Part shown: positions 28,302-37,259 of the stretch, piece by piece | Layout of the letters: every line of letters starts with the position of its first letter | Position numbering within the stretch: position 1 is the stretch's first letter | Origin: Enterobacteriaceae bacterium | Lineage (GTDB): Bacteria; Pseudomonadota; Gammaproteobacteria; Enterobacterales; Enterobacteriaceae | Assembly: GCA_902363335.1 (NCBI GenBank) | Contig: CABIZV010000008.1 | Coordinates: forward strand, 62,001-126,000 | Direction of reading: 5' to 3' | DNA length: 64,000 bases | Program-made: the position numbers and the translations under genes | The notes under the pieces: generated by a model | Told to the model about the DNA's origin: nothing | Seen by the model: only the letters and a program-made list of their open reading frames with translations | The model's database searches: none

Positions 28302-29631
28302 TCGCAAATATTTTGGTACCGATGGGATCCGTGGCCGTGTAGGAGACTCACCGATTACCCCTGAGTTTGTCCTGAAGCTGGGCTGGGCGGCAGGTAAAGT
28401 CCTTGCAAGCCACGGTTCGCGTAAAATCATTATCGGTAAAGACACGCGGATTTCCGGCTATATGCTGGAGTCTGCGTTAGAGGCTGGGCTGGCTGCGGCG
28501 GGGTTATCCGCCTCATTTACCGGCCCTATGCCGACCCCTGCGGTGGCCTATCTGACCCGTACCTTCCGTGCAGAAGCCGGTATTGTGATCTCCGCATCCC
28601 ACAATCCCTTCTACGATAACGGCATTAAATTCTTCTCCATCGACGGCACCAAATTGCCGGATGACGTTGAAGAAGCGATTGAAGCCGAGATGGAAAAAGA
28701 GCTGACCTGCGTCGACTCCGCTGAGCTCGGAAAAGCCAGCCGCATTGTGGATGCGGCCGGCCGCTATATCGAATTCTGTAAAGGCACTTTCCCCAACGAA
28801 CTTAACCTCAACGCATTGAAGATTGTGGTGGACTGCGCCAACGGCGCGACCTATCACATCGCACCGAACGTGCTGCGTGAACTAGGGGCGAATGTTATTG
28901 CGATCGGCTGCGAGCCGAACGGCGTAAATATTAATGAAGAAGTCGGCGCGACGGACGTTCGTGCGTTACAAGCGCGCGTGCTGGCGGAGAAAGCCGATCT
29001 GGGTATTGCGCTGGACGGCGACGGCGATCGCGTGATTATGGTTGACCACGAAGGCAATAAAGTCGATGGCGACCAAATCATGTATATCATCGCCCGTGAA
29101 GCGTTGCGTCAGGGGCAGCTTCGCGGTGGCGCTGTCGGGACGCTGATGAGCAACATGGGGCTGGAAGTCGGCCTCAAACAGCTGGGCATTCCTTTCACGC
29201 GTGCCAAAGTCGGTGACCGCTACGTGCTGGAAAAAATGCAGGAGAAAGGATGGCGAATTGGGGCGGAAAACTCCGGCCACGTTATCCTGCTGGACAAAAC
29301 CACCACCGGTGACGGTATCGTTGCGGGCCTGCAGGTCGTTGCGGCGATGGTGCGAAACCATATGAGTTTGCACGACCTGTGCAGCGGGATGAAAATGTTC
29401 CCTCAGGTGCTGGTGAATGTTCGCTATACCGACGGCAAATCCAATCCGTTGGAGAATGATGCTGTGAAAACGGCGGCGGCAGAAGTGGAAGCCGCGCTGG
29501 GCAACCGCGGGCGTGTGCTGTTGCGTAAATCAGGCACTGAGCCGTTGATTCGCGTGATGGTTGAAGGTGAAGACGCCGAACAGGTAACGGCATTTGCCCA
29601 CCGGATTGCTGATGCGGTAAAAGCGGTTTAA
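28294..29631 (+). CDS. glmM: Phosphoglucosamine mutase
   Basis: GlmM interconverts glucosamine-6-phosphate and glucosamine-1-phosphate, feeding UDP-GlcNAc for peptidoglycan and LPS. The 445-residue alpha-D-phosphohexomutase has the phosphoserine loop VISASHNPFYDNG (S102), the metal loop ALDGDGDRVI, the sugar loop GAENSGH and the phosphate loop RKSGTEPLIRVM. It overlaps folP and ends before a terminator. RapZ, encoded in this window, controls the preceding enzyme GlmS. Confidence 0.98.
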   Translation: MSNRKYFGTDGIRGRVGDSPITPEFVLKLGWAAGKVLASHGSRKIIIGKDTRISGYMLESALEAGLAAAGLSASFTGPMPTPAVAYLTRTFRAEAGIVISASHNPFYDNGIKFFSIDGTKLPDDVEEAIEAEMEKELTCVDSAELGKASRIVDAAGRYIEFCKGTFPNELNLNALKIVVDCANGATYHIAPNVLRELGANVIAIGCEPNGVNINEEVGATDVRALQARVLAEKADLGIALDGDGDRVIMVDHEGNKVDGDQIMYIIAREALRQGQLRGGAVGTLMSNMGLEVGLKQLGIPFTRAKVGDRYVLEKMQEKGWRIGAENSGHVILLDKTTTGDGIVAGLQVVAAMVRNHMSLHDLCSGMKMFPQVLVNVRYTDGKSNPLENDAVKTAAAEVEAALGNRGRVLLRKSGTEPLIRVMVEGEDAEQVTAFAHRIADAVKAV

Positions 29632-29647
29632 TGCTCGCTAAGTGACT

Positions 29648-29675
29648 AAAAAGGCGGCGCTTGCCGCCTTTTTTT
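29648..29675 (+). terminator. Intrinsic terminator after glmM
   Basis: AAAAAGGCGGC and GCCGCCTTTTT arms with a 4-base loop and continuing T run. Confidence 0.92.
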
Positions 29676-29737
29676 GCATGATTCACCGTTGTTTTGCTGT
29701 TTTTTTCCGCAGTTGATACAATGTGTCGAAATTGCCC

Positions 29738-29766
29738 TTGCGAAGGTCATTCGCTTTGGTTAGTAT
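29738..29766 (+). promoter_or_regulatory. Sigma-70 promoter for secG-leuU
   Basis: TTGCGA (29738-29743) and TAGTAT (29761-29766) are 17 bases apart, about 88 bases before the secG start. Confidence 0.65.
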
Positions 29767-29853
29767 TCACACCCGCTTCAGTGGGAAAATAAATCTCCCG
29801 CTTTATTGGTTGAGGCACTGGTACGCGGTGACCCCGCAAGGAACAGGTTGATT

Positions 29854-30186
29854 ATGTACGAAGCTCTTTTAGTAGTTTTCCTTATTGTAGCGATTGGCCT
29901 TGTGGTCCTCGTTATGCTGCAACAAGGTAAAGGCGCTGATATGGGAGCCTCCTTTGGAGCAGGCGCTTCCGGCACGCTGTTTGGTTCAAGTGGTTCTGGT
30001 AACTTCATGACCCGTATGACCGCCGTGTTTGCGACGCTGTTCTTCATTATCAGTCTGGTACTGGGTAACATCAACAGTAACAAGACCAATAAAGGAAGTG
30101 AGTGGGAAAACCTGACTGCACCGGCTAACACCGAGCAGACTCAGCCAGCTGCACCGGCCCAGCCGACCAGCGATATCCCGCACTAA
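29854..30186 (+). CDS. secG: Protein translocase subunit SecG
   Basis: SecG is the small accessory membrane subunit of the SecYEG translocon. The 110-residue protein has two membrane helices (about 2-22 and 53-73) joined by a Gly-rich cytoplasmic loop (GADMGASFGAGASGTLFGSS) and a Pro/Ala/Gln tail. The ATG at 29854 with AAGGAACAGG upstream gives the E. coli length. It is followed 13 bases later by leuU. Confidence 0.97.
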   Translation: MYEALLVVFLIVAIGLVVLVMLQQGKGADMGASFGAGASGTLFGSSGSGNFMTRMTAVFATLFFIISLVLGNINSNKTNKGSEWENLTAPANTEQTQPAAPAQPTSDIPH

Positions 30187-30199
30187 TAGCAGTATCTGT

Positions 30200-30286
30200 A
30201 CCGAGGTGGTGGAATTGGTAGACACGCTACCTTGAGGTGGTAGTGCCCTAACGGGCTTGTGGGTTCGAGTCCCATCCTCGGTACCA
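30200..30286 (+). tRNA. leuU: tRNA-Leu (anticodon GAG)
   Basis: The 87-base gene has an acceptor stem ACCGAGG/CCTCGGT, an anticodon loop TTGAGGT with GAG at 30234-30236, a class II long variable arm (TGCCC...GGGCT), a T loop TTCGAGT and encoded CCA. It reads the CUC and CUU leucine codons. The first base is A where E. coli leuU has G, restoring a Watson-Crick pair with the final U. It is probably co-transcribed with secG. Confidence 0.97.
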
Positions 30287-30298
30287 ATATTCCGAAAG

Positions 30299-30325
30299 AA
30301 AGACGCTGAAAAGCGTCTTTTTTTT
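30299..30325 (+). terminator. Intrinsic terminator after leuU
   Basis: AAAGACGCT and AGCGTCTTT arms with a GAAA loop and long T run. Confidence 0.92.
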
Positions 30326-30355
30326 CGTCTGTAGTTTGGTGGTGTACATGGTGTT

Positions 30356-30433
30356 GTAGGCCGGATAAGGCGTTTACGCCGCCATCCGGCAATGTGCGCT
30401 TGTGCCTGATGGCGCTACGCTTATCAGGCTTAC
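30356..30433. repeat. REP pair (BIME) between leuU and argG
   Basis: REPs at 30356-30390 (GTAGGCCGGATAAGGCG start) and 30404-30433 (GCCTGATGGCGCTACGC start) in opposite orientations. In E. coli yhbX lies in this interval; it is absent here. Confidence 0.88.
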
Positions 30434-30472
30434 GCCATATACACCACACCGCAAGTACAAAACCCAGAATAC

Positions 30473-30498
30473 AAAAAAGGCCGCATACGCGGCCTTTC
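30473..30498 (-). terminator. Intrinsic terminator after argG
   Basis: On the minus strand AAAGGCCGC and GCGGCCTTT pair around a short loop and are followed by a T run. Confidence 0.85.
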
Positions 30499-30516
30499 AC
30501 TCATTTTCTTACTCGT

Positions 30517-31860
30517 TTATTTACTTTTGTTTTCCAGATTCTCAACCTGAGGCAGACCGGTTGCGGCAGACGCGGTCAGCAGACCGGACTTCGCATAGCC
30601 GAACAGCTTCTCGCGGGTATCGGTGATATCCAGATTACGCATGGTCAATTGACCGATACGGTCGTCAGGTGAGAAGACGGATTCACCTTTCTCCATGGTC
30701 AGTCGCTCTGCCTTATAGGTCAGGTTGTCGGACACGGTGTTCATAATCGAGTAATCATTACCACGACGCAGTTCCAGCGTGACTTCACCGGTAATCTGGC
30801 TTGCGACCCAACGTTGCAGACCGTCACGCAGCATCAGCGCCTGAGAGTCGAACCAGCGACCTTGATACAGCAGACGACCCAGCTGACGGCCGTGGGCGTG
30901 ATACTGTTCAATGGTATCTTCGTTGTGAATGCCGGTCAGCAGACGCTCGTAGGCGATATGCAGCAGCGCCATCCCTGGGGCTTCGTAAATACCACGGCTT
31001 TTCGCTTCGATAATACGGTTTTCAATCTGATCGCTCATCCCCAGACCGTGGCGTCCGCCGATGCGGTTGGCTTCCAGCATTAGTTCAACGTCATCGCTGA
31101 AGGTTTTACCGTTCAACGCGACGGGATGGCCCTGCTCAAAACGGACGGTGACTTCTTCCGCAGGGATTTTCACGTTTTCATCCCAGAATTTTACACCCAT
31201 GATCGGATTAACGATTTTGAGGCTGGAATTCAGGAACTCGAGATCTTTAGCTTCGTGGGTTGCACCCAGCATGTTGGAATCGGTTGAGTAAGCTTTTTCA
31301 ACCGACATTTTGTAGTCGAAACCACAGGCAATCATAAACTCGGACATTTCATGGCGTCCGCCCAGCTCATCAATAAAATCGGTATCCAGCCAGGGTTTGT
31401 AAATCTGCAGTTCAGCATTCGTCAGCAGACCATAGCGATAAAAACGCTCGATGTCGTTGCCTTTATAGGTGCTGCCGTCGCCCCAGATATTAACGCCATC
31501 TTCTTTCATAGCGGCAACCAGCATGGTGCCGGTTACTGCGCGGCCCAGCGGGGTGGTGTTAAAGTAGGTCAGACCGCCGGTGGTATTATGGAAAGCACCG
31601 CATTGAATGGCGGCGATACCTTCAGCAACCAGCTGCTTACGGCAGTCGATCAGGCGAGCGTTCTCGGCACCATATTCCATAGCACGACGAGGAATTGCAT
31701 CATAATCATCTTCGTCTGGCTGTCCCAGGTTTGCAGTATATGCATAAGGGACCGCACCTTTTTGTCGCATCCACAGCAGCGCTGCGCTGGTGTCAAGACC
31801 GCCAGAGAAGGCGATACCAATACGTTGACCTGCTGGAAGATGCTTGAGAATCGTCGTCAT
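30517..31860 (-). CDS. argG: Argininosuccinate synthase
   Basis: ArgG condenses citrulline with aspartate using ATP in arginine synthesis. The 447-residue protein has the N-type PP-loop AFSGGLDTSAALLWM and the downstream GDGSTYKGNDIERFYRYG block. It belongs to the longer (type 2) argininosuccinate synthase group found in E. coli, rather than the roughly 400-residue type. Two ArgR-box matches lie upstream. The gene is convergent with leuU and lies between a complete tRNA-Leu 3' end and a repeated fragment of it. Confidence 0.98.
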   Translation of the reverse strand: MTTILKHLPAGQRIGIAFSGGLDTSAALLWMRQKGAVPYAYTANLGQPDEDDYDAIPRRAMEYGAENARLIDCRKQLVAEGIAAIQCGAFHNTTGGLTYFNTTPLGRAVTGTMLVAAMKEDGVNIWGDGSTYKGNDIERFYRYGLLTNAELQIYKPWLDTDFIDELGGRHEMSEFMIACGFDYKMSVEKAYSTDSNMLGATHEAKDLEFLNSSLKIVNPIMGVKFWDENVKIPAEEVTVRFEQGHPVALNGKTFSDDVELMLEANRIGGRHGLGMSDQIENRIIEAKSRGIYEAPGMALLHIAYERLLTGIHNEDTIEQYHAHGRQLGRLLYQGRWFDSQALMLRDGLQRWVASQITGEVTLELRRGNDYSIMNTVSDNLTYKAERLTMEKGESVFSPDDRIGQLTMRNLDITDTREKLFGYAKSGLLTASAATGLPQVENLENKSK

Positions 31861-31910
31861 AAAGTAAAACCCTGCTTAAGTGACTGAAGGGGGAATCGCT
31901 TTCCGCTGTC

Positions 31911-31996
31911 AGTGAATTTTTATGCAAAATAAATGAGTTTTAATTTAATCATCTTTTGCTTGTGACTGGAAGTGATTCATGCATTTTTATTCAAAA
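31911..31996. promoter_or_regulatory. ArgR boxes upstream of argG
   Basis: Two matches to the 18-bp ARG box are visible: 31911-31928 (AGTGAATTTTTATGCAAA) and 31979-31996 (CATGCATTTTTATTCAAA). Both have the TGAAT/TGCAT-5 AT-rich bases-ATTCA/ATGCA layout. They lie 51 and 119 bases before the argG start, so arginine-dependent repression by ArgR is expected, as in E. coli. Nothing else is recognisable in 31861-32118. Confidence 0.8.
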
Positions 31997-32118
31997 AATC
32001 CGCGCTATCAGTGTAGGCCATTGCGATAACCTTACCGCGATGGCAAACGCATTTCTTCTGCATAGAATGTGAGGTTGACAAGCTGTGAGCTACATCACTA
32101 TACTGTAGGTCGATTTTA

Positions 32119-32137
32119 CGTCCCGTCCTCGGTACCA
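32119..32137 (+). repeat. tRNA-Leu 3'-end fragment, direct repeat of leuU end
   Basis: The 19 bases CGTCCCGTCCTCGGTACCA reproduce the T-arm/acceptor 3' end of tRNA-Leu(GAG), including CCA. The 18 bases from 32120 differ at one position from 30269-30286, the end of the intact leuU. It is in the same orientation, on the other side of argG. No tRNA body lies upstream of it. Confidence 0.8.
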
Positions 32138-32151
32138 AATCCCAGCATTAT

Positions 32152-32180
32152 TTGCATTTTTTACTCAAAACGCGTAAAAT
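32152..32180 (+). promoter_or_regulatory. Sigma-70 promoter for metY
   Basis: TTGCAT (32152-32157) and TAAAAT (32175-32180) are 17 bases apart, ending 19 bases before metY, and are followed by a GC-containing discriminator typical of stable RNA promoters. Confidence 0.8.
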
Positions 32181-32199
32181 TTGCCACGTTCGTTTCAGG

Positions 32200-32276
<77 letters not shown>

Positions 32277-32398
32277 CTTTCCCTTAGAGTTATTTTTCAA
32301 ATATACTGTGAAGACTTAGGCCTTCGGAGTTGGATTTGAAAAAAATTCTTTCGGAAGGTTCTCCAGGCCGCAGTTGCGGCTATAGGGTTCAGTTATCT

Positions 32399-32424
32399 AA
32401 AGCCCCGATTTATCGGGGTTTTTT
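32399..32424 (+). terminator. Terminator between metY and rimP
   Basis: AAGCCCCGAT and ATCGGGGTTT arms with a T run, 60 bases before rimP. Partial read-through must feed the nusA operon unless another promoter serves it. Confidence 0.85.
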
Positions 32425-32483
32425 GTTATCTGACTACAGAATAACTGGGCTTTATGCCCTTTTTTTATGTCTTGGGGGTGGGT

Positions 32484-32936
32484 TTGTCCACATTAGAGCA
32501 AAAATTAACAGAGATGATTACAGCGCCGGTTGAAGCCCTGGGCTATGAACTGGTCGGCATCGAATTTATTCGTGGCCGCACTTCCACACTGCGCATCTAT
32601 ATTGATAGTGAAGATGGCATCAATGTTGATGATTGTGCTGATGTGAGCCACCAGGTAAGCGCTGTAATGGATGTAGAAGATCCGATTACCGTTGCTTACA
32701 ACCTGGAAGTGTCCTCTCCGGGCCTCGACCGTCCTATGTTCACCGCTGAACACTATGTACGCTTCCTGGGTGAAGAGGTGACGCTGGTACTGCGTATGGC
32801 GGTACAAAACCGTCGTAAATGGCAGGGCGTTATCAAAGCGGTGGACGGTGAAATGATCACCGTTACAGTCGATGGTAAAGATGAAGTGTTCGCGCTGAGT
32901 AATATCCAGAAGGCGAACCTGGTTCCCCACTTTTAA
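32484..32936 (+). CDS. rimP: Ribosome maturation factor RimP
   Basis: RimP is a 30S assembly factor. The 150-residue protein has the N-terminal alpha/beta domain (STLEQKLTEMITAPVEALGYELVGIEF) with the RIYIDSEDGINVDDC segment, and the C-terminal SH3-like barrel ending NIQKANLVPHF. The TTG at 32484 is chosen because the conserved N-terminus begins there, with a G-rich ribosome site just upstream; upstream in-frame codons give a non-conserved extension. Confidence 0.95.
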   Translation: MSTLEQKLTEMITAPVEALGYELVGIEFIRGRTSTLRIYIDSEDGINVDDCADVSHQVSAVMDVEDPITVAYNLEVSSPGLDRPMFTAEHYVRFLGEEVTLVLRMAVQNRRKWQGVIKAVDGEMITVTVDGKDEVFALSNIQKANLVPHF

Positions 32937-32964
32937 CAGTCTGGATTGAGGTGAAAAGCCCGCG

Positions 32965-34452
32965 ATGAACAAAGAAATTTTGGCCGTTGTTGAAGCCGTT
33001 TCCAACGAAAAATCACTGCCACGCGAGAAAATTTTTGAAGCGCTGGAAAGTGCGCTGGCTACAGCAACCAAGAAAAAATACGAGCAAGAAATTGATGTGC
33101 GTGTAGAAATTGACCGTCGTAGCGGTGATTTCGACACGTTCCGCCGTTGGGTTATTGTTGAAGAAGTGACCCAGCCAACCAAAGAAATCACCCTGGAAGC
33201 CGCGCGTTACGAAGACGAAAGTCTGAACGTGGGTGAATACGTTGAAGATCAGATTGAATCTGTCACCTTCGACCGTATCACCACCCAGACGGCAAAACAG
33301 GTTATCGTCCAGAAAGTACGTGAAGCTGAACGTGCGATGGTCGTCGACCAGTTCCGTGAACACGAAGGTGAAATCGTCACCGGCGTGGTGAAGAAAGTAA
33401 ACCGCGACAATATTTCACTGGATCTGGGCAACAACGCTGAAGCCGTTATCCAGCGCGAAGATATGCTGCCGCGTGAAAACTTCCGTCCGGGCGACCGTAT
33501 TCGTGGTGTTTTATACTCTGTACGTCCAGAAGCTCGTGGCGCACAGCTGTTCGTCACCCGTTCTAAGCCGGAAATGCTGATCGAACTGTTCCGCATTGAA
33601 GTGCCGGAAATTGGCGAAGAAGTGATTGAAATCAAAGCCGCCGCTCGCGATCCTGGCTCTCGTGCGAAAATTGCCGTTAAAACTAACGACAAACGTATCG
33701 ATCCGGTAGGTGCTTGCGTTGGTATGCGTGGCGCACGTGTTCAGGCAGTTTCGACTGAACTCGGCGGCGAGCGCATTGATATCGTCCTGTGGGATGATAA
33801 CCCGGCGCAGTTTGTCATCAATGCGATGGCACCGGCTGATGTTGCATCCATCGTGGTTGACGAAGACAAGCACACCATGGATATCGCCGTTGAAGCCGGT
33901 AACCTGGCTCAGGCGATTGGTCGTAATGGCCAGAACGTCCGTCTGGCCTCTCAGCTCAGCGGCTGGGAACTCAACGTAATGACCGTTGATGACCTGCAGG
34001 CTAAGCACCAGGCTGAAGCACACGCTGCTATCGATACCTTCACCAAATATCTCGATATTGATGAAGATTTCGCAACCGTGCTGGTTGAAGAAGGCTTTGC
34101 AACGCTCGAAGAACTGGCCTACGTGCCAATGAAAGAGCTGCTGGCTATCGACGGCCTGGATGAAGACACCGTTGAAGCGCTGCGCGAGCGTGCTAAAAAC
34201 GCACTGACCACTCTGGCACTGGCCCAGGAAGAAAGCCTCGGTGATAACAAACCGGCTGACGATCTGCTGAATCTGGAAGGATTGGATCGCGAAATGGCCT
34301 TCAAACTGGCTGCCCGTGGTGTTTGTACGCTGGAAGATCTCGCCGAACAGGGCATTGATGATCTGGCTGATATCGAAGGGTTAACCGACGAAAAAGCCGG
34401 TGAGCTGATTATGGCTGCCCGTAATATTTGCTGGTTCGGTGACGAAGCGTAA
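32965..34452 (+). CDS. nusA: Transcription termination/antitermination factor NusA
   Basis: NusA binds RNA polymerase and modulates pausing, intrinsic termination and antitermination. The 495-residue protein has the N-terminal RNAP-binding domain (1-130), an S1 domain (about 135-200), two KH domains (RIDPVGACVGMRGARVQ, then AIGRNGQNVRLA) and two acidic repeats AR1 and AR2, as in gammaproteobacteria. It lies 28 bases after rimP and 24 before infB. Confidence 0.98.
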   Translation: MNKEILAVVEAVSNEKSLPREKIFEALESALATATKKKYEQEIDVRVEIDRRSGDFDTFRRWVIVEEVTQPTKEITLEAARYEDESLNVGEYVEDQIESVTFDRITTQTAKQVIVQKVREAERAMVVDQFREHEGEIVTGVVKKVNRDNISLDLGNNAEAVIQREDMLPRENFRPGDRIRGVLYSVRPEARGAQLFVTRSKPEMLIELFRIEVPEIGEEVIEIKAAARDPGSRAKIAVKTNDKRIDPVGACVGMRGARVQAVSTELGGERIDIVLWDDNPAQFVINAMAPADVASIVVDEDKHTMDIAVEAGNLAQAIGRNGQNVRLASQLSGWELNVMTVDDLQAKHQAEAHAAIDTFTKYLDIDEDFATVLVEEGFATLEELAYVPMKELLAIDGLDEDTVEALRERAKNALTTLALAQEESLGDNKPADDLLNLEGLDREMAFKLAARGVCTLEDLAEQGIDDLADIEGLTDEKAGELIMAARNICWFGDEA

Positions 34453-34476
34453 TAAACTGTAGCAGGAAGGAACAGT

Positions 34477-37170
34477 ATGACAGATGTAACCGTAAAATCG
34501 CTGGCTGCAGAAATACAGACCTCCGTGGATCGCCTGGTACAGCAATTTGCTGATGCAGGTATCCCGAAGGCTGCTGATGACTCTGTGTCCGCACAAGAGA
34601 AGCAAACCTTACTGGCGCATTTGAACCGTGAAAACGGCTCGGCGCCGGATAAGTTGACTTTGCAGCGCAAAACGCGCAGTACTCTCAACATTCCAGGTAC
34701 CGGTGGAAAAAGTAAATCGGTACAAATCGAAGTCCGCAAGACACGCACCTTTGTGAAACGCGATCCGCAAGAGGCTGAACGCCTGGCCGCGGAAGAGCAG
34801 GCGCAGCGTGAAGCGGAAGAGCAAGCCCGTCGTGAAGCAGAAGAAACTGCTAAACGCGAGGCGCAACAAAAAGCCGAACGTGAGGCCGCAGAACAAGCTA
34901 AACGTGAAGCCGCTGATAAAGCGAAACGTGAAGCTGCGGAAAAAGACAAAGTGAGCAATCAACAGACCGACGATATGACAAAAACCGCCCAGGCCGACAA
35001 AGCCCGCCGTGAAAATGAAGCCGCTGAGCTGAAGCGCAAAGCTGAAGAAGAATCGCGCCGTAAGCTGGAAGAAGAAGCCCGCCGCGTAGCGGAAGAGGCT
35101 CGCCGTATGGCGGAAGAAAACGAAAAGAATGGTGTGAACACCGCTGCTGAACCAACTGAAGATGCCAGCGATTATCACGTCACCACCTCTCAGCATGCTC
35201 GTCAGGCTGAAGACGAAAATGACCGTGAAGTTGAAGGCGGTCGTGGCCGTACCCGTACTGCGACCAAAGCTGCTCGCCCTCAGAAGAAAGGCAACAAGCA
35301 CGCTGAATCTAAAGCGGACCGCGAAGAAGCGCGTGCTGCGGGTCGCGGCGGTAAAGGCGGTAAGCGTAAAGGTTCTTCCCTGCAGCAGGGCTTCCAAAAG
35401 CCAGCTCAGGCCGTTAACCGTGACGTTGTGATTGGCGAAACCATCACCGTTGGCGAATTAGCGAACAAGATGGCGGTCAAAGGCTCTCAGGTCATCAAAG
35501 CGATGATGAAGCTGGGCGCAATGGCGACCATCAACCAGGTTATCGATCAGGAAACCGCACAGTTGGTTGCCGAAGAGATGGGCCACAAAGTTATCCTGCG
35601 TCGTGAAAACGAGCTGGAAGAGGCGCTGATGAGCGACCGTGACACCGGCGCTGCGGCTGAACCGCGCGCACCGGTTGTGACCATCATGGGTCACGTTGAC
35701 CACGGTAAAACCTCTCTGCTGGACTACATTCGTTCAACGAAAGTGGCCTCTGGCGAAGCGGGCGGCATTACCCAGCACATCGGTGCATACCACGTTGAAA
35801 CTGACAACGGTATGATCACCTTCCTGGACACCCCGGGGCACGCCGCGTTTACCTCTATGCGTGCTCGTGGTGCGCAGGCAACGGATATCGTTGTTCTGGT
35901 TGTTGCAGCAGACGACGGCGTGATGCCGCAGACTATCGAAGCTATCCAGCACGCGAAAGCTGCGCAGGTGCCGATGGTTGTTGCAGTCAACAAAATCGAT
36001 AAGCCAGAAGCCGATATGGATCGCGTGAAGAACGAACTGTCTCAGTACGGCGTTATGCCGGAAGAGTGGGGCGGCGAATCACAGTTCATCCCAGTTTCTG
36101 CGAAAGCCGGTACCGGTATCGATGACCTGCTGAACGCTATCCTGCTGCAGGCTGAAGTTCTGGAGCTGAAAGCGATTCGTAAAGGTATGGCAAGCGGCGC
36201 GGTTATCGAATCCTTCCTCGACAAAGGTCGTGGCCCAGTGGCTACCGTCCTGGTACGTGAAGGTACTCTGAACAAGGGCGATATCGTACTGTGTGGCTTC
36301 GAATACGGCCGCGTTCGTGCAATGCGTAACGAACTGGGTCAGGAAGTTCTGGAAGCAGGTCCGTCTATTCCAGTTGAAATCCTGGGTCTGTCCGGCGTTC
36401 CTGCGGCGGGTGACGAAGTTACCGTTGTTCGTGACGAGAAAAAAGCGCGTGAAGTTGCACTGTATCGTCAGGGCAAATTCCGTGAAGTTAAGCTGGCTCG
36501 TCAGCAGAAATCTAAACTTGAAAACATGTTTGCTAACATGACTGAAGGCGAAGTTCACGAAGTGAACGTCGTACTGAAAGCAGACGTTCAGGGTTCTGTT
36601 GAAGCTATCGCTGACTCCTTGCTGAAACTGTCTACCGACGAAGTGAAAGTAAGAATCATCGGTTCTGGCGTAGGTGGTATCACCGAAACCGACGCAACGC
36701 TTGCTGCAGCATCTAACGCTATCCTGGTTGGCTTCAACGTCCGTGCTGATGCCTCTGCGCGTAAAGTGATTGAATCTGAAAGCCTGGATCTGCGTTACTA
36801 CTCCGTCATCTATCATCTGATCGACGAAGTGAAAGCAGCAATGAGCGGCATGCTGTCTCCAGAACTGAAACAGCAGATCATTGGTCTGGCTGAAGTGCGT
36901 GATGTGTTCAAATCACCGAAATTTGGTGCAATCGCGGGCTGTATGGTTACCGAAGGTACCATCAAACGTCACAACCCAATCCGCGTTCTGCGCGACAACG
37001 TGGTTATCTATGAAGGCGAGCTGGAATCCCTGCGCCGCTTCAAAGATGACGTCAACGAAGTCCGTAACGGTATGGAATGTGGTATCGGCGTTAAGAACTA
37101 CAACGATGTACGCACTGGCGATATGATCGAAGTCTTCGAAATTATCGAAATCCAACGTACCATCGATTAA
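34477..37170 (+). CDS. infB: Translation initiation factor IF-2
   Basis: IF2 is the GTPase that places initiator tRNA on the ribosome. The 897-residue protein (890 in E. coli) has an N-terminal domain, a long charged Ala/Glu/Arg helix (about 105-220), the G domain with G1 GHVDHGKT (405-412), DTPGHAA and NKID, and the C-terminal tRNA-binding domains. Likely internal starts for the shorter forms are present: GTG at 34951 (codon 159) and ATG at 34975 (codon 167), corresponding to IF2-2 and IF2-3 in E. coli. Confidence 0.98.
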   Translation: MTDVTVKSLAAEIQTSVDRLVQQFADAGIPKAADDSVSAQEKQTLLAHLNRENGSAPDKLTLQRKTRSTLNIPGTGGKSKSVQIEVRKTRTFVKRDPQEAERLAAEEQAQREAEEQARREAEETAKREAQQKAEREAAEQAKREAADKAKREAAEKDKVSNQQTDDMTKTAQADKARRENEAAELKRKAEEESRRKLEEEARRVAEEARRMAEENEKNGVNTAAEPTEDASDYHVTTSQHARQAEDENDREVEGGRGRTRTATKAARPQKKGNKHAESKADREEARAAGRGGKGGKRKGSSLQQGFQKPAQAVNRDVVIGETITVGELANKMAVKGSQVIKAMMKLGAMATINQVIDQETAQLVAEEMGHKVILRRENELEEALMSDRDTGAAAEPRAPVVTIMGHVDHGKTSLLDYIRSTKVASGEAGGITQHIGAYHVETDNGMITFLDTPGHAAFTSMRARGAQATDIVVLVVAADDGVMPQTIEAIQHAKAAQVPMVVAVNKIDKPEADMDRVKNELSQYGVMPEEWGGESQFIPVSAKAGTGIDDLLNAILLQAEVLELKAIRKGMASGAVIESFLDKGRGPVATVLVREGTLNKGDIVLCGFEYGRVRAMRNELGQEVLEAGPSIPVEILGLSGVPAAGDEVTVVRDEKKAREVALYRQGKFREVKLARQQKSKLENMFANMTEGEVHEVNVVLKADVQGSVEAIADSLLKLSTDEVKVRIIGSGVGGITETDATLAAASNAILVGFNVRADASARKVIESESLDLRYYSVIYHLIDEVKAAMSGMLSPELKQQIIGLAEVRDVFKSPKFGAIAGCMVTEGTIKRHNPIRVLRDNVVIYEGELESLRRFKDDVNEVRNGMECGIGVKNYNDVRTGDMIEVFEIIEIQRTID

Positions 37171-37179
37171 TGACCGATC

Positions 37180-37209
37180 GTAGGCCGGGTTAGCGAAGCG
37201 CCACCCGGC
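37180..37209. repeat. Single REP between infB and rbfA
   Basis: GTAGGCCGGGTTAGCG start with a matching CCACCCGGC arm; it is followed directly by a terminator hairpin. Confidence 0.85.
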
Positions 37210-37218
37210 AATTATTTC

Positions 37219-37243
37219 AAAAGGGGCTGATAGCCCCTTTTTT
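37219..37243 (+). terminator. Intrinsic terminator inside the operon, before rbfA
   Basis: AAAAGGGGCT and AGCCCCTTTT arms with a 3-base loop and a T6 run. It lies 17 bases upstream of the rbfA start, so it should attenuate rather than end the operon. Confidence 0.85.
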
Positions 37244-37259
37244 GTCTGGAGAATTTATT

